A stretch of DNA of 64,000 nucleotides from Prorocentrum cordatum (lineage: Eukaryota > Sar > Dinophyceae > Prorocentrales > Prorocentraceae). Location of the stretch: contig CAUYUJ010014605.1 in assembly GCA_963575745.1 (NCBI GenBank), positions 183,474-247,473 of the forward strand, in the 5' to 3' direction. The notes under the pieces were generated by a model. That model did no database searches, was not told where the DNA came from, and saw only the letters and a list, made by a program, of their open reading frames with translations. Of this stretch, positions 50,320 through 61,164 are shown piece by piece (the stretch's first letter is position 1; every line of letters starts with the position of its first letter). The translations under genes were made by a program, and so were the position numbers.

Positions 50320-53300
50320 ATCCCACCAGCCCTCTGGGCGTCGGTGGTTTAGAGCGGTTCCTCTTCCACCCCTCCTTCTTCCCCTTCGGGGAGGGGTTTA
50401 CCCCATCCCCTACCCCCTCCCCTGGACCTGGACGGGGGGTGGGGGGTCGCGAGGTGTCAGGGCTTCCAAAAGGGCCTCGGCGAGGAAGCCAAAATCATTG
50501 GTTATAGACAGGTGTTGGCCCCATGTTGGCCTCTTTGGGGGGGGGAACGCTAATTTAACACCCCCCTCTTGTTTGATCGGAGGTCCCAAGATGGCCCCGA
50601 GATGGCCCCAAGAGGCCCCCAAGAGGCCCCCAGGAGGCCCCCACAAGGATCCCAAGCGGCCCCAAGAGGCTCCTCCGAGGCACCCAAGACCCCGAAGAGC
50701 CCGCCCAGGAGGCCCCAAGAGGTCCCAAGATGGCCCCGGGATGGCCCCAAGAGGCGCCCAAGAGGCCCCCAGGAGGCCCCCAAGAAGACCCCAAGCGGCC
50801 CCGACAGGCCCCCCCGAGGCGCCCAAGACCCCGAAGAGCCCCACAGGATCGCGAAGAGACCCCCAAGACGTCCCAAGAGGCCACCAAGAATCGCCCAAGA
50901 GATACCCCAAGAGGCTCCGAGAGGCAACCAAGAGACCTCTGGCCCTTGTGCTTGCCCTCCTCCTCCTCATGTTCCTCCTTCCTCCTCCTACTCCTTCTCT
51001 TCCTCCTCCTCCTCGTCCGCCTCTTCTTCATCCTATTCATCCTCCTGCTTCCCACTCCCTCATCCATCCATCCATCCACCTCCCTCTTCTCCTCCTCACT
51101 CCTTTGCACGGTTCGGCCGTCCCCCTCTTTGCTGCCGCACTTCCCTGATCACCTCAACTCGCCTGCACAGGTGGGGATACGCGAAGCGTCTGAATTTGGC
51201 ATCCATCCGAGCCGCCACAACTGCCTCATGCCCGCATCTACTAGCGGAAAACCTGTTCGGCCCCGCTGCCATGCGCGAAGCTGCGCATCCGAACCACTCC
51301 ACTGCTCTGTTTCATAATGCGACCTTAGAGAAACCGTGGGCATCTCCGGGTAACGCCATAAGCACCAGTAGGCTAGATCGCGCCAGAAGAATCTTCGAAC
51401 AAACGTGCTGTTAACTGGTCGGCTGCCCTTTTCCGTGGGAACTTTGCGTGTGTACTGCAGCGCGTCGTGATCCGCCGAAGAGGGCGTGTGAGATGATTGA
51501 CTGCCCCCTCTCCCCTTTCCACTGGGCCCGAAATCTTGTTGCAGGGGGGGCGGAGGGGAGGGGGGTGTCCTTGGAGTCCCGACGCGGGGCGGCGACAGAC
51601 CATGCGGTGACCTCGACATCCCCCAAGATCTCACCGCACGGCCCGTCAGCGCACGGTCTTGGGACCCTGGAAGCCCCAGGCGCCCGAGACGTCCTCGGAG
51701 AGCGCTCGGGCGTGTCCCCGAGCGAAATATAAAACATACTCAACCAAAAAAAACATCCGACATTTTCAAAAAATGGTCAACAAATCGTCCCCAGACTATT
51801 TTCCCCAACCAACCTGTGTTGTTGGGTCCTCGGTTTAAAGATATAGCACCCCGCGTCCCGCCTCCTCCTCCTCCTCCTCCTCCTCCTACTCCTCCTCCTC
51901 CTCCTCCCCCCTCCCCCTCCTCTACACCCCTCACACGTCTCGTGGCCCCATAGGGAGCTCCACCTAAGGTCGCAGTGGCGCAGTTCGCATGGCGACGCCG
52001 CCCCATTTTGGCACACCACTCACACGTTTCGTGGCCTCACAGGGAGCTCAACCTAAGGTGGCACTGGCGCAGTTCGCATGGCGCTGTCGCCCCATTTTGG
52101 CACACCCCTCACACGTCTCGTGGCCCCACGGGGAGCTCCACCTAAGGTCGCACTGGCGCAGTTCGCATGGCGCCGCCGACCCACTTTGGCACACCCCTCA
52201 CACGTTTCGTGGCCCCATCGGAGCTCCAACTAAAGTCCCAGTGGCGCTCAGGTTGGCGCAGTTCGCATGGCGCCGCCGCCCCATTTTGGCACACCCCTCA
52301 CACGTCTCGTGGCCCCACAGGGAGCTCAACCTAAGGTCGCACTGGCGCAGTTCGCATGGCGCCGCCGACCCACTTTGGCGTTTCGTGCCCCATCGGAGCT
52401 CCAACTAAAGTCCCAGTGGCGCAGTTTGCATGGCGCCGCCGACCCACTTTGGCACACCCCTCACACGTTTCGTGGCTCATAAGGAGCTCCAACTATGGTC
52501 CCACTGGCGCAGTTCGCATGGCGCCGCCGCCCCATTTTGGCACACCACTCACACGTTCCGTGGCCTCACAGGGAGCTCAACCTAAGGTGGCACTGGCGCA
52601 GTTCGCATGGCGCCGCCGCCCCATTTTGGCACACCCCTCACACGTCTCGTGGCCCCACAGGGAGCTCAACCTAAGGTCGCACTGGCGCAGTTCGCATGGC
52701 GCCGCCGACCCACTTTGGCACACCCCTCACACGTTTCGTGGCCCCATCGGAGCTCCAACTAAAGTCCCAGTGGCGCAGTTCGCATGGCGCCGCCGCCCCA
52801 CTTTAGCACACCCCTCACACGTCTCGTGGCCCCATCGGAGCTCCAACTAAAGTCCCAGTGGCGCAGTTCGCATGGCGCCGCCGCCCCATTTTGGCACACC
52901 CCTCACACGCTTCGTGGCCCCATAGGGACCTCCACCGGAAGTCACAGTGGATTGCGCCGCCTCTCCATTTTGGCGTACCCCTCACACGGTTCATGGCCCC
53001 ACAAGGAGTTCCACCGAAGGCCCCAGTGGCAGGGCTCGCATGGGGGCCCGCCCCATTGTGGCGCACCGCTCACACGTTTCGTGTCCCCATAGGGAGCTCC
53101 ACCTATGGTCCCAGTGGCGCAGTTCGCATGGCGCTGTCGCCCCATTTTGGCACACCCCTCACACGTCTCGTGGCCCCATAGGGAGCTCCACCTAAGGTCG
53201 CAGTGGCGCAGTTCGCATGGCGCCGCCGCCCCATTTTGGCACACCACTCACACGTTTCGTGGCCTCACAGGGAGCTCAACCTAGGGTCCCAGTAGAGCAA

Positions 53301-56300
53301 TTCGCATGGCGCCGCCGCCCCATTTTTGGCGTACCCCTCACACGGTTCGTGGCCCCATAAGGAGTTCCACCTAAGGTCGCAGTGGCGCAGTTCGCATGGC
53401 GCCGCCGCCCAATTGTGGCACACCCCTCACACGCTTCGTGGCCCCATAGGGAGCTCCACCGGAGGCCCCAGTGGCTGCGTTCGCATGGCGGCGCCGCACC
53501 CATTTCGGCACACCCCTCACACGCTTCGTGGCCCCATCTGGAACTCCACCGAAGGTCCCAATGGCGCAGTTCGCATTGCGCCGCCGCCCCATTTTGGCGT
53601 ACCCCTCACACGGTTCGTGGCCCCATAGGGAGTTCCACCGAAGGCCCCAGTGGCAGGGCTCGCATGGCGGCCCCGCCCCACTGTGGCGCACCCCTCACAC
53701 GGTTTCTGGCCACATTGGGAATTCCCCTTAGTTTGTCCCACCTGCCCTGCGGTATTCACATTTGCATGTGGTTGGGTCCTTCGCCAAGATAATTCTACTA
53801 TTTTTGAATATTCCCCCCGTAGAGGGACAGGCCCGACTGAAGACGCGAGTCCCAAAACCGTGCGGCGACCCCGAATCCCCACCGACTCACCGCACGGCTT
53901 ATGTTGCTCCCATCGCACTCACGGACCACACCCCATCAATAATCTCGAGCACCCGGAAGAGTGTCGAAAGAGTGTCGAAAGAGCGTCGACCGAAACAATG
54001 TCGGACGAGTGTCTCCCAGGGCCCGACACGTGAAATCCCCTCGAGTTTCGGTACTGTTCTGGTGCTCGATTTTTTTCTGCCAAGCTGACCTTGTTAGTGT
54101 TTGTTGGACAAGGTGGTCCGCCCACCAGGGCAGAGCAGTGCAGAGGGCCCTCCAGAGCCAGCTGCCACGAGTCCAGGGCCCCATCCTCCAGACACGAGAG
54201 CGCTCAGACTTACATCCTGCGAGGGGCCTCGGAAAGAAGTCTCACACGTCGCTCCAGCCTCCAAGCCTCGGCAATAGATCGATGTCTGTTATGGTGCTCG
54301 AAATTCTCTCTTGCGATCACTCGCCATCGCTCGGACGTCCATTTCCCGTGCATTTTTGGATTTCGTGCGTGTTTTTTCTGCTCGATGGTCCAGGATGGTC
54401 CTCGGTGGTTCTCGCCGAACAAAAAATGCACACGTCCGAGCGATGCCAGGATCAAGGCTACAGTAGCTCGGCACAGCGTAACACGCGGCGCGGCCACCGC
54501 ACCGCTCGGGGGCCCCCGCGCGTCCAGGGCTCGCCGGCGCACCCCCACAGCCTCCGGAGTTCCGACGTCTGCCTTCCGTGGCCTCCTCCTCCTCCTCCTC
54601 CTCCTCCTCCTCCGCCTCCTCCTCCTCCTCTTCCTCCTCCTCCTCCTCCTCCTCCTCCCTCCCTCCCTCCCTCCCTCCCTCCCTCCCTCCCTCCCTCCCC
54701 TTCCAATACCACCATCAGCCGCCTGCTCCTCCTCCTCCTCCTCCTCCTCCTCCTCTACCTCCTCCTTTTCTTCCTCCTCCTCCTCCTCCTCCTCCCGCTT
54801 TGCCTCCTCGAGAAGACGTCCCCAGACGGTCCTGAATCGCGGCACGATTGGCCCAAGACGCTGGCGATGGCTCTTAGACGCTCCAAGATGCCTTCGAGAC
54901 GTCCCAAGCGCCATCAAAAGGGGGCCCTGAAAGGCAACAGTCAATGATTTCCTTTCACATGTTCATTGTTTCTGGGGTTATCGTGTTCTCGAGCTTCCGA
55001 CGCTCCAAAACGGCACAAGAGGCCCCGTAGACCGCCCTCAAACTGCCCCAAAGGCCCCTACGAAGGCCGAGAGGGTTCCAAGACGGCCCAGACAGAGGCC
55101 CAAGACAGCCAAAAATCGCCCCAAGAGGGGCCCAAGAGAGGCAAAGAAGGAGAACACGAACCGAACATTTCTATCTCCCCCCCCCTTCCCCCAAGACGCC
55201 CCCCAGAGGCCCCACGAAGCCCCCAATCGGCTAGAACGAGGCCCCCCAAAGTCCCACTAGGCCCAAAAGAGTCCTCACAAGAGACCCCGAAAAGCCGCTT
55301 CAAAACTGCCTCCAAGAGGCTCCGCCGGGCCCCCAAACAGCTCCCAATACGCCCACAAGAGCCCCCGGGTAGTAAGCTAAAAGCCCACGACGCCGCAGCC
55401 GTGGCCTCCCCACATCTTCTGGTGGTCGGCGGAGGTGCGTAACCCTCTTGAATAACATCGTCTAGGGGAGAGCTCGCCGAAACGAATGTAAGGTGAGAGT
55501 ATTGCAGTCCACTTCTCGGTGGCGAGAAATCGGCTTCGACCTTCGTAAAGACCCTCGGAAAGCACCAGCTGCAGAAACTCCTGCATTCGCCTTTGGGCGG
55601 CTTGCTCCCCCACTGCCCAACTGCTCTTCATCACGGATGCCCAGTCATCCTCGGGCCCCATCATTTTGCCCTGGCGCCGCTCGTTATGATTACGCATGTC
55701 GTTTGGGAAGCCCTTCCCAGCTGTGAGGTGATAGCCCAAGTCCTGCAAGGCAACACTGCCTGTTGCAAGTGAAGATCTAGAATCTGCTGGCACCGCTGGG
55801 AGCTTGGCAACTGGAGAAACAGGCTCTGGCACATCGCCCAACTCCTCCACAGCAGAGCGGTAAAACCCTACAGAACCGAAACCTCTATTGTAACTTCTCT
55901 CATCAGGCCGCGCCTCCCATGGCTCCCAGAGCACTGCCGCTTTGAACGTGCGTACATCCAAGCCGTTGAGGACGAGAGCGCGCTCGACATGTACATCTCT
56001 CTCGCGGTACCACGGTTCACACAATCGATTCCACAAGACTGCTCGAGTTCCAGTCTCGAGGCATAGCTGTGCCAACACGTCAGCTGGAGCCCCCACTTGC
56101 ACGTACAACTCGTTCCCAATGCTTCTGAGTGTCTGTGTGAAAATCCTCAGAGACTCATGCTTCCACCATTTCGCAGCTCCGCGTAGGGGCCACGGCGACG
56201 GGTCTTCTGTGTCGTGTATGTAGACGCAGATCAGAGAAGCAAATCGGCTAGCCTCATGCAGCGCTGGATTGTCGTCGAGCCTCAGATCGTCCCTGAACCA

Positions 56301-56717
56301 CACCACCACCCGCTGGGTTTTGTCATCCCCTTGCGACTCACGTTTGACGGCGCGCGCCTTCGCTCTGCGCTCGTTTCTCTTACGGCTGTGTGCAGACGCT
56401 TCGATGCCAGCCGTCGTGATCTCGTGTGCACGCGGCATGGCATCGCACCCAGACGACATGACATATTGTCCAACACTGCCCGTTGTACAATTCCGGCTCC
56501 ACCTGGAGAGACGGGTATTGCTCGCACTGCTGGGAAACAAGCATCCCTTGTGTGATGCGTACCCAACGGCGGGCTCCTCGCAAGACATCTGCTGCAGTAC
56601 GGGCGGTGGCGCATTACCTGCTGAGGTGTCCTGGTCCAGCTCGTGGGACTCAGGGGAATCGCCACTGACTGCATCCACGAGAGCAGCGTCAGATGTCCGC
56701 AAGCCCCACCGGCGCAT
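49702..56717 (-). CDS. Cryptochrome/photolyase-family flavoprotein (three exons)
   Basis: Blue-light receptor or DNA-repair photolyase of the cryptochrome/photolyase family. Joining 56717-55444, 51500-51194 and 50319-49702 gives 732 residues in one frame ending in TGA. Residues 1-135 are a long, low-conservation N-terminal extension. Residues about 136-300 are the Rossmann-like antenna domain (VWFRDDLRLDDNPAL). The FAD-binding helical domain starts near residue 400 (SPYIRFGELSPR) and continues through exon 2 (RRFFWRDLAYW, WQRGRTGFPLVDAGMRQL, GWMPN) into exon 3 (YIRHVCAQFL, DADVAINAFMWQNGG, YVRRWLPEL). The last stretch (HCPWEAP, then an ITY-DLD-AR pattern) resembles plant-type cryptochromes. 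About 60 extra C-terminal residues follow. Photolyase versus receptor function cannot be decided: the residue near flavin N5 is not clear by eye. The ATG at 56717 is the first in frame after a stop at 56931; an upstream exon is possible. Confidence 0.85.
50320..51193 (-). other. Cryptochrome intron 2, made of a composite repeat
   Basis: The 874-bp intron is filled by the composite element also found at 59030-60280. On the plus strand this has a 150-bp head (AATCCCACCAGCCCTCTGGG to GGACCTGGACGGGG), CCAAGA-type degenerate repeats (50585-50940) and a CCT tail (50950-51110). The head begins at the exon 3 border. With the coding phase kept, no GT, GC or AG pair fits: the sense borders read CCAA/ATTCAGACG and GGTGGG/ATTATATACGG. 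Confidence 0.6.
51194..51500 (-). CDS. Cryptochrome gene exon 2
   Basis: Encodes RRFFWRDLAYW and WQRGRTGFPLVDAGMRQL and ends GWMPN. The upstream border is uncertain: CAG/TCAATC at 51500 is in phase with a GT donor at 55443 and gives a continuous frame; CTGCAG/TACACA at 51454 is an alternative. About 20 residues before the RRFFW motif are poorly conserved in the family, so homology does not decide. Confidence 0.8.
51810..53790. repeat. 90-bp minisatellite array 2 with flanks
   Basis: About twenty units of 90 bp (some shortened) carrying CACACGT(T/C)TCGTGGCCCCA, GGAGCTCCACC and GCGCAGTTCGCATGGCGCC. The left flank CCAACCAACCTGTGTTGTTG recurs at 62.4 kb (CCAACCATCCTGTGGTGTTG). The right flank GTATTCACATTTGCATGTGG recurs at 3.34 and 63.98 kb. 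Confidence 0.85.
53791..54075. mobile_element. M6 right end, ACCGCACGG block and M9 element
   Basis: GAATATTCCCCCCGTAGAGG then GACAGGCCCGAC; AAAACCGTGCGGCGACC and CTCACCGCACGGC; then TTATGTTGCTCCCATCGCAC through GTGTCGAAAGAGTGTCGAAA. The M9 copy is cut off near 54075. Confidence 0.65.
54323..54447. mobile_element. Family M7 MITE, 125 bp (good copy)
   Basis: GCCATCGCTCGGACGTCC left, GCACACGTCCGAGCGATGCC right, with CATTTTTGGATTTCGTGCG and AACAAAAAATGCAC extending the inverted ends. Confidence 0.85.
54578..54800. repeat. CCT and CCCT microsatellites
   Basis: CTC triplets flank a perfect (CCCT)n run of about 45 bp at 54655-54699. Confidence 0.9.
54840..55370. repeat. Degenerate CCAAGA-type tandem repeat
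   Basis: GGCCCAAGAC and GCCCCAAGAGG words with a TTTC-GGGTT-TCG-G spacer near 54960. It ends about 70 bp before exon 1 of the cryptochrome gene. Confidence 0.75.
55444..56717 (-). CDS. Cryptochrome gene exon 1
   Basis: Encodes the N-terminal extension and the antenna domain (VWFRDDLRLDDNPAL near residue 139, GAAKWWKHESL near residue 180) and the first FAD-domain helix (SPYIRFGELSPR near residue 409). The donor AAGAGG/GTTACG at 55443 keeps phase with exon 2. The frame stays open to a TAG just beyond 55377, so a later donor is also possible. Confidence 0.8.
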
Positions 56718-56971
56718 AGATCTCAAGAACCCCAAACACTGATTCCTGCGACCAACTGCAAACAAGATTGTCCGCGTTGCCCTCGCCGAACTCAACTGTG
56801 GATCATCTTGGGGCAACCCACTTGGACCAGAGCAAAGGTGTTTGAGCCAAACGGCTTGGGCGAAATTGGCCACGGATTTCAGACCCGAGAGAATTGAAGC
56901 CGAAGAAACAGTCAGCTGCCCCTTCTCGACTCATCGAACGGGTGCCCCGCGTGCCCAACTCTTAGTCTTAG

Positions 56972-57110
56972 GTCGGGCATTTACTCCTGCAGGCAGATTT
57001 TTGTGGAAAAACACATTCAGACATGGTAAACAAAAATCCCAGAACCAATCGTCCCCAAAGTATCTTCCGACCATGATTGAATATCCCTCCTGCAGGGGGA
57101 CATGACCGAC
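56972..57110. mobile_element. Family M6 MITE, 139 bp (copy 2)
   Basis: GTCGGGCATTTACTCCTGC left and CCCTCCTGCAGGGGGACATG then ACCGAC right. AT-rich interior with CAATCGTCCCC as in copy 1. It lies about 250 bp upstream of the cryptochrome ATG. Confidence 0.75.
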
Positions 57111-57124
57111 TCAACATTATGAAT

Positions 57125-57270
57125 ATCGTTCAACCGACCCCCATCTCCAGCGGCGTGGCATGGGCCCCACTAGCCAATTTACCCGCCTAGAGGGGAATAC
57201 AGGTCGTTCGCTTCGAGTTTCGAGGGGTGCATCCCCAACTGGACTGGTAATTTGGTGGGGGTCTCGAAGG
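57125..57270. repeat. Dispersed repeat shared with 39311-39450
   Basis: CAGCGGCGTGGCATGGGCCC and GAGGGGTGCATCCCCAACTG. 57271-57592 has no recognised gene. Confidence 0.7.
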
Positions 57271-57592
57271 GGATGGGGATGGGGGTGGGGATTGGTTAAA
57301 CGATACCGACATCAGTCCCTGCCACAAGCCTCCCCCTGTCTCGGGGGCGGCCAAGAGGGGCGCGTCCTAGAGGGGGGGTGCAGATCATGGCCGGCGGCAT
57401 GTGCGCGGCCCAGGGGGAGGGCGAGGGACGTGATGAAACAAGACGAGGCGCCATGACATCTGGGGACATATCGTGGCCCACGCCATGATATTCCCCCACC
57501 CCTAGTCATCACCCCGCTCTTGGCCGCCCCCGAGAGCTTCCCCCCTTCTATCATGGCCCACGCCATGACATCCACCCTTCCCTCTTTGGATA

Positions 57593-57789
57593 CCCGACAT
57601 GGGTACCGAAAGAATGGGTACAATGCCCAACAACAAATGTTGTCCCAAACCAACAGCGGCCGCTGCTGGGCAGGCGGCCAACTGTCTCAAATGGACACAG
57701 GCCGCGGCGGCGCGGACAGCGAGTCCTGTCCAAATTGAACAGGAACTGCTGTTGGGCATCGTACCCATTCTTTCATTACCCATTTCGGG
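57593..57789. mobile_element. MITE-like element with 45-bp inverted ends, 197 bp
   Basis: CCCGACATGGGTACCGAAAG / AATGGGTACAATGCCCAACA at the left is the near-complement of TGTTGGGCATCGTACCCATT / CTTTCATTACCCATTTCGGG at the right. The inner 100 bp are GC-rich with another inverted pair (GGACAGCGAGTCCTGTCC). No ORF. 57790-57999 has no recognised gene. Confidence 0.85.
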
Positions 57790-57999
57790 CGTGCAGACCC
57801 TCGTCATCACCCCCCCTTGGCCGCCCCCGACCCCTCGGACCTCGCGCTCTCGCGCATTGCAGGGCCGCTCCGAGGTCGGGCGCGTCCTTCCACAGGGCGG
57901 ACTCGGGCTGGGAAATCGGGGGATGCCCTCCTACAGGGCGGGCGCCTCCTCCTACAGGGGAGTGGTGAAACGATGCCGACGTCAGCCCCCGCCACGAGC

Positions 58000-58170
58000 T
58001 GCCCCTGCCACGAGCTTCTCAGAACCCAGAATTTTTCGAGGAACAAACACCGTGTTCTCTTTATAACACCCACCCGAGCCAGACATGTTCCGAGAACATG
58101 CCGTGGCAACCACAGCAAAGGATCTGAGACCACTGCTTGGTGGGACTCCAGGCACGCCGGGACGCTCCGC
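58000..58170. mobile_element. Family M8 MITE (divergent)
   Basis: CTTCTCAGAACCCAGAATTT and GACATGTTCCGAGAACATGC, then GGTGGGACTCCAGGCACGCC, follow the order of other M8 copies. The extreme left end is missing. 58171-58607 has no recognised gene. Confidence 0.55.
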
Positions 58171-58607
58171 CACTGCTCGACCCCTCCGTCGGACCTCGCA
58201 CGGGTGCCGCGCTCGCCGCCGGCGCACGCGCCTCTCCAGGCGCGCCCGTGCCCCCGGCCATGTTCAGCGCCAAACGGGGACTCCACTGACGGGCACTTTG
58301 GCCAGTGACCCAGCGAACCCAACCCTTCCCGATGCGGGCCACGCTGCATTGCCAGAAAGCGGCCCGGAAACGGCAACTTTCGGCAACATTGCAAAATACC
58401 CGTTAGTAGGTACCCGTTACAGTGCCCCCGGCCATGTTCGGCCCGGGCCCGCCGGGGCCCCCCTCCTCGGAAGGGCCCCCCCCCCCGGAGCCCGGGCGGC
58501 CGGAGCGACGGGCCGCCTCCGGGATGGCCCATGGCAGGGCATCGGCGGCGAGCGAGGGCGGCGAGCGAGGGGCGGTTGCGTCTGATCGAACACCGTCCCC
58601 TGACCTC

Positions 58608-58732
58608 GCCATCGCTCGGACGTCCATTACCTGTGCTTTTTTTCGGTTTCGTGCGTGGTTTTTTCGCCAAATGATCAAGGATGCTCCTCGATGGTCCTCG
58701 CCGAGAAAAAATACACACGTCTGAGCGATGCC
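58608..58732. mobile_element. Family M7 MITE, 125 bp
   Basis: GCCATCGCTCGGACGTCC left, CACACGTCTGAGCGATGCC right; middle GATGCTCCTCGATGGTCC. Confidence 0.85.
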
Positions 58733-58747
58733 AAGTGACTATGTAAT

Positions 58748-58778
58748 ATCTATATATATATATATATATATATACATA
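58748..58778. repeat. (TA)n microsatellite
   Basis: About 14 TA dinucleotides. Confidence 0.9.
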
Positions 58779-58812
58779 CTGCAGGTTCGTGCCGTGTCGA
58801 CCCTGGCGTTGG

Positions 58813-58930
58813 TTCCTGACACCGCGCTGGATCGTTCAACCTTGAACGATCGGCCGTCTCCGCAACGTCCGATCGTTCAACATCGACCGATTCTGGGCCG
58901 GCGTCGGCGTTCAACGTTGAACGTCGGCGG
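58813..58930. repeat. Cluster of GTTCAAC palindromes
   Basis: ATCGTTCAACCTTGAACGAT, CGATCGTTCAACATCGACCG and the perfect palindrome CGTTCAACGTTGAACG lie within 115 bp. Confidence 0.75.
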
Positions 58931-58969
58931 CGGGGTCGCCGCCGGTCGACACGACGCGAACCTACTGTA

Positions 58970-59013
58970 CATACTAGAACCATCGCGCGCGCTTTGCGCG
59001 CGCTCAAGTTCTA
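58970..59013. other. Strong 43-nt hairpin
   Basis: CTAGAAC-CATC-GCGCGCGC-TTT-GCGCGCGC-TCAA-GTTCTAG: two stacked stems around a four-base internal loop and a three-base loop. No T-run follows, so a bacterial-type terminator is not implied. Confidence 0.65.
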
Positions 59014-59029
59014 GCCGGCCCGCTGGGAC

Positions 59030-60083
59030 AATCCCACCAGCCCTCTGGGCGTAGGTGGTTTAGAGAGCTTCTTCTTCCAACCTCCTTCGTCCACTCCGGG
59101 GAGGGGCTTACCCCTCCCCCTACCCTCTCCCCATGGACCTGGACGGGGGGGCTCGCGAGCGGTCAGAGCGTCCAAGATGGCCCAAGATGGCTCCATGAGC
59201 GCCTCGGAGAGCCCCAGATGAGCTCCAAGATGGATCAAGATAGCTTAAGAAGCCTCAAGATGGCTCCGAAGATGGTCCAAGAGGCCCCAAGACCGCCGCA
59301 AGACGGCTCCAAGAAGCCAAACAGCTTCCCAAGGAAGCCTCCAAGAGGCCAAAACCATTGAAACACATGAGAGAAACCACTGATGTTTTGCCTTCTCGCC
59401 TTTTCGCTTGCGATGGCCTCAAGATGGCTCCAGGATGGCCCAAGATGGCCCCAAGAGGGACCCAAGAGAGCGCCAAGACGGCCCAGAGCGCCCAAGAGCG
59501 CTCCAAGAGGGGCCCAAGAGGCGATGTTCGATGCTCCCGAGGGGGTACCCAAACCCCCTTTCTTTAATCGATCTCCCCCAAGATGGCGCCAAGAGCGCTC
59601 CGAAGGCTCACAAGAGCGCCCCAAGACCCCAAGAGGCGCCCAGACGGCCCCAAGAGGCCTCAAAGAGGCTCCCCAGAGACTCCCAAGAGGCCCCCCAAGA
59701 AGCTTCAAGAGGCTCCCCGGGGCACCCACGACGCTCCAAGAGGCCCCTGGGGCGTCAACTTCCGACAAGACTTCCAAGAGACATCCGAAGAGACATCCAT
59801 CGCCCTTCTCCTCCGTCCTTGTCCTCCTCCTCGTCGTCGTCTTCCTCCTCCTTTCGTCCTCCTCATCCTCCTCGTCCTCCTCGTCCTCCTCGTCTTCCTC
59901 CTCGTCTTCCTCCTCGTCCTGCTCGTCCTCCTCGTCCTTCCCCTCCTCCTCTCTCCTCCTCCCTCTTCCTCCCCCCTCCTCCTCCTCCTCCTCCTCCTCC
60001 TCCTCCTCCTCCTCCTCCTCTTCCTCTCCTCCTCCTCGTCCTCCTTCTCCTCCTCCTTTTCCTCCTCCTCCTCCTCCTCCTAC

Positions 60084-60114
<31 letters not shown>

Positions 60115-60280
60115 TCTCACTCCCTCTTTCCTCTTCCGTTTTCGTTCCTCCTTCCTTCTCCTCCTCCTCTTCCTCCTCCTCCACCTCCTCCTCCTCGTCC
60201 TCCTCCTCGTCCTCCTCGTCCTCCTCGTCCTCCCCCTGCTGTTCCCTCCTCCTCCTCCTCCTCCTCCTCCTCCTCCTCAT
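59030..60280. mobile_element. Composite element: head, CCAAGA repeats, CCT tail (copy 2)
   Basis: Head 59030-59150 matches 50320-50460 (AATCCCACCAGCCCTCTGGG, GGTGGTTTAGAG, GGGGAGGGG-TTACCCC, GGACCTGGACGGGG). CCAAGA-type repeats occupy 59170-59780 and CCT triplets 59810-60280, the same order as in cryptochrome intron 2. Confidence 0.75.
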
Positions 60281-60950
<670 letters not shown>

Positions 60951-60969
60951 ATGCACACCGTATTTTCCC

Positions 60970-61110
60970 CCCACATGCTTCGTGGGGTTCTGGTTTTCTT
61001 CCCTTCCGCGTCTCACCCGCGTCTCCTCATTCTCCTCCCTCTCCTTCTCTTCCCTGCTTTGCTGCAGGCCTATGCACATGGTTCGTGGGGTTCTGGTTTT
61101 CTTCCCTGCC
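60970..61110. repeat. Direct repeat pair around GGTTCTGGTTTTCTTCCC
   Basis: TTCGTGGGGTTCTGGTTTTC occurs at about 60978 and 61081, each followed by TTCCCT-CCGCG and C(A/T)CACCCGCG. The spacing is about 104 bp. Confidence 0.75.
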
Positions 61111-61164
61111 GCGCCGCACCCGCGACGCTCACAACTCTTCCCGTCCTCCTCACAGCACTGCTCA

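Larger units (their letters stand above)
51501..55443 (-). other. Cryptochrome intron 1, 3.9 kb of repeats
   Basis: Contains, in plus-strand order, an ACCGCACGG block (51595-51720), a CCT tract, the second 90-bp minisatellite array (51925-53720), an M6 right end, another ACCGCACGG block, an M9 element, an intact M7 element, CCT/CCCT tracts and CCAAGA-type repeats. No coding signal was seen in it. Confidence 0.65.

Noticed and set aside
51925-53720. CCATTTTGGC inside 90-bp units as spliced-leader RNA genes
   Set aside because: Other units have CCATTTCGGC, flanking leader bases are absent, and no donor-like GGTA follows.
58970-59013. Rho-independent terminator
   Set aside because: Hairpin is strong but lacks a following T tract, and bacterial termination does not apply here.
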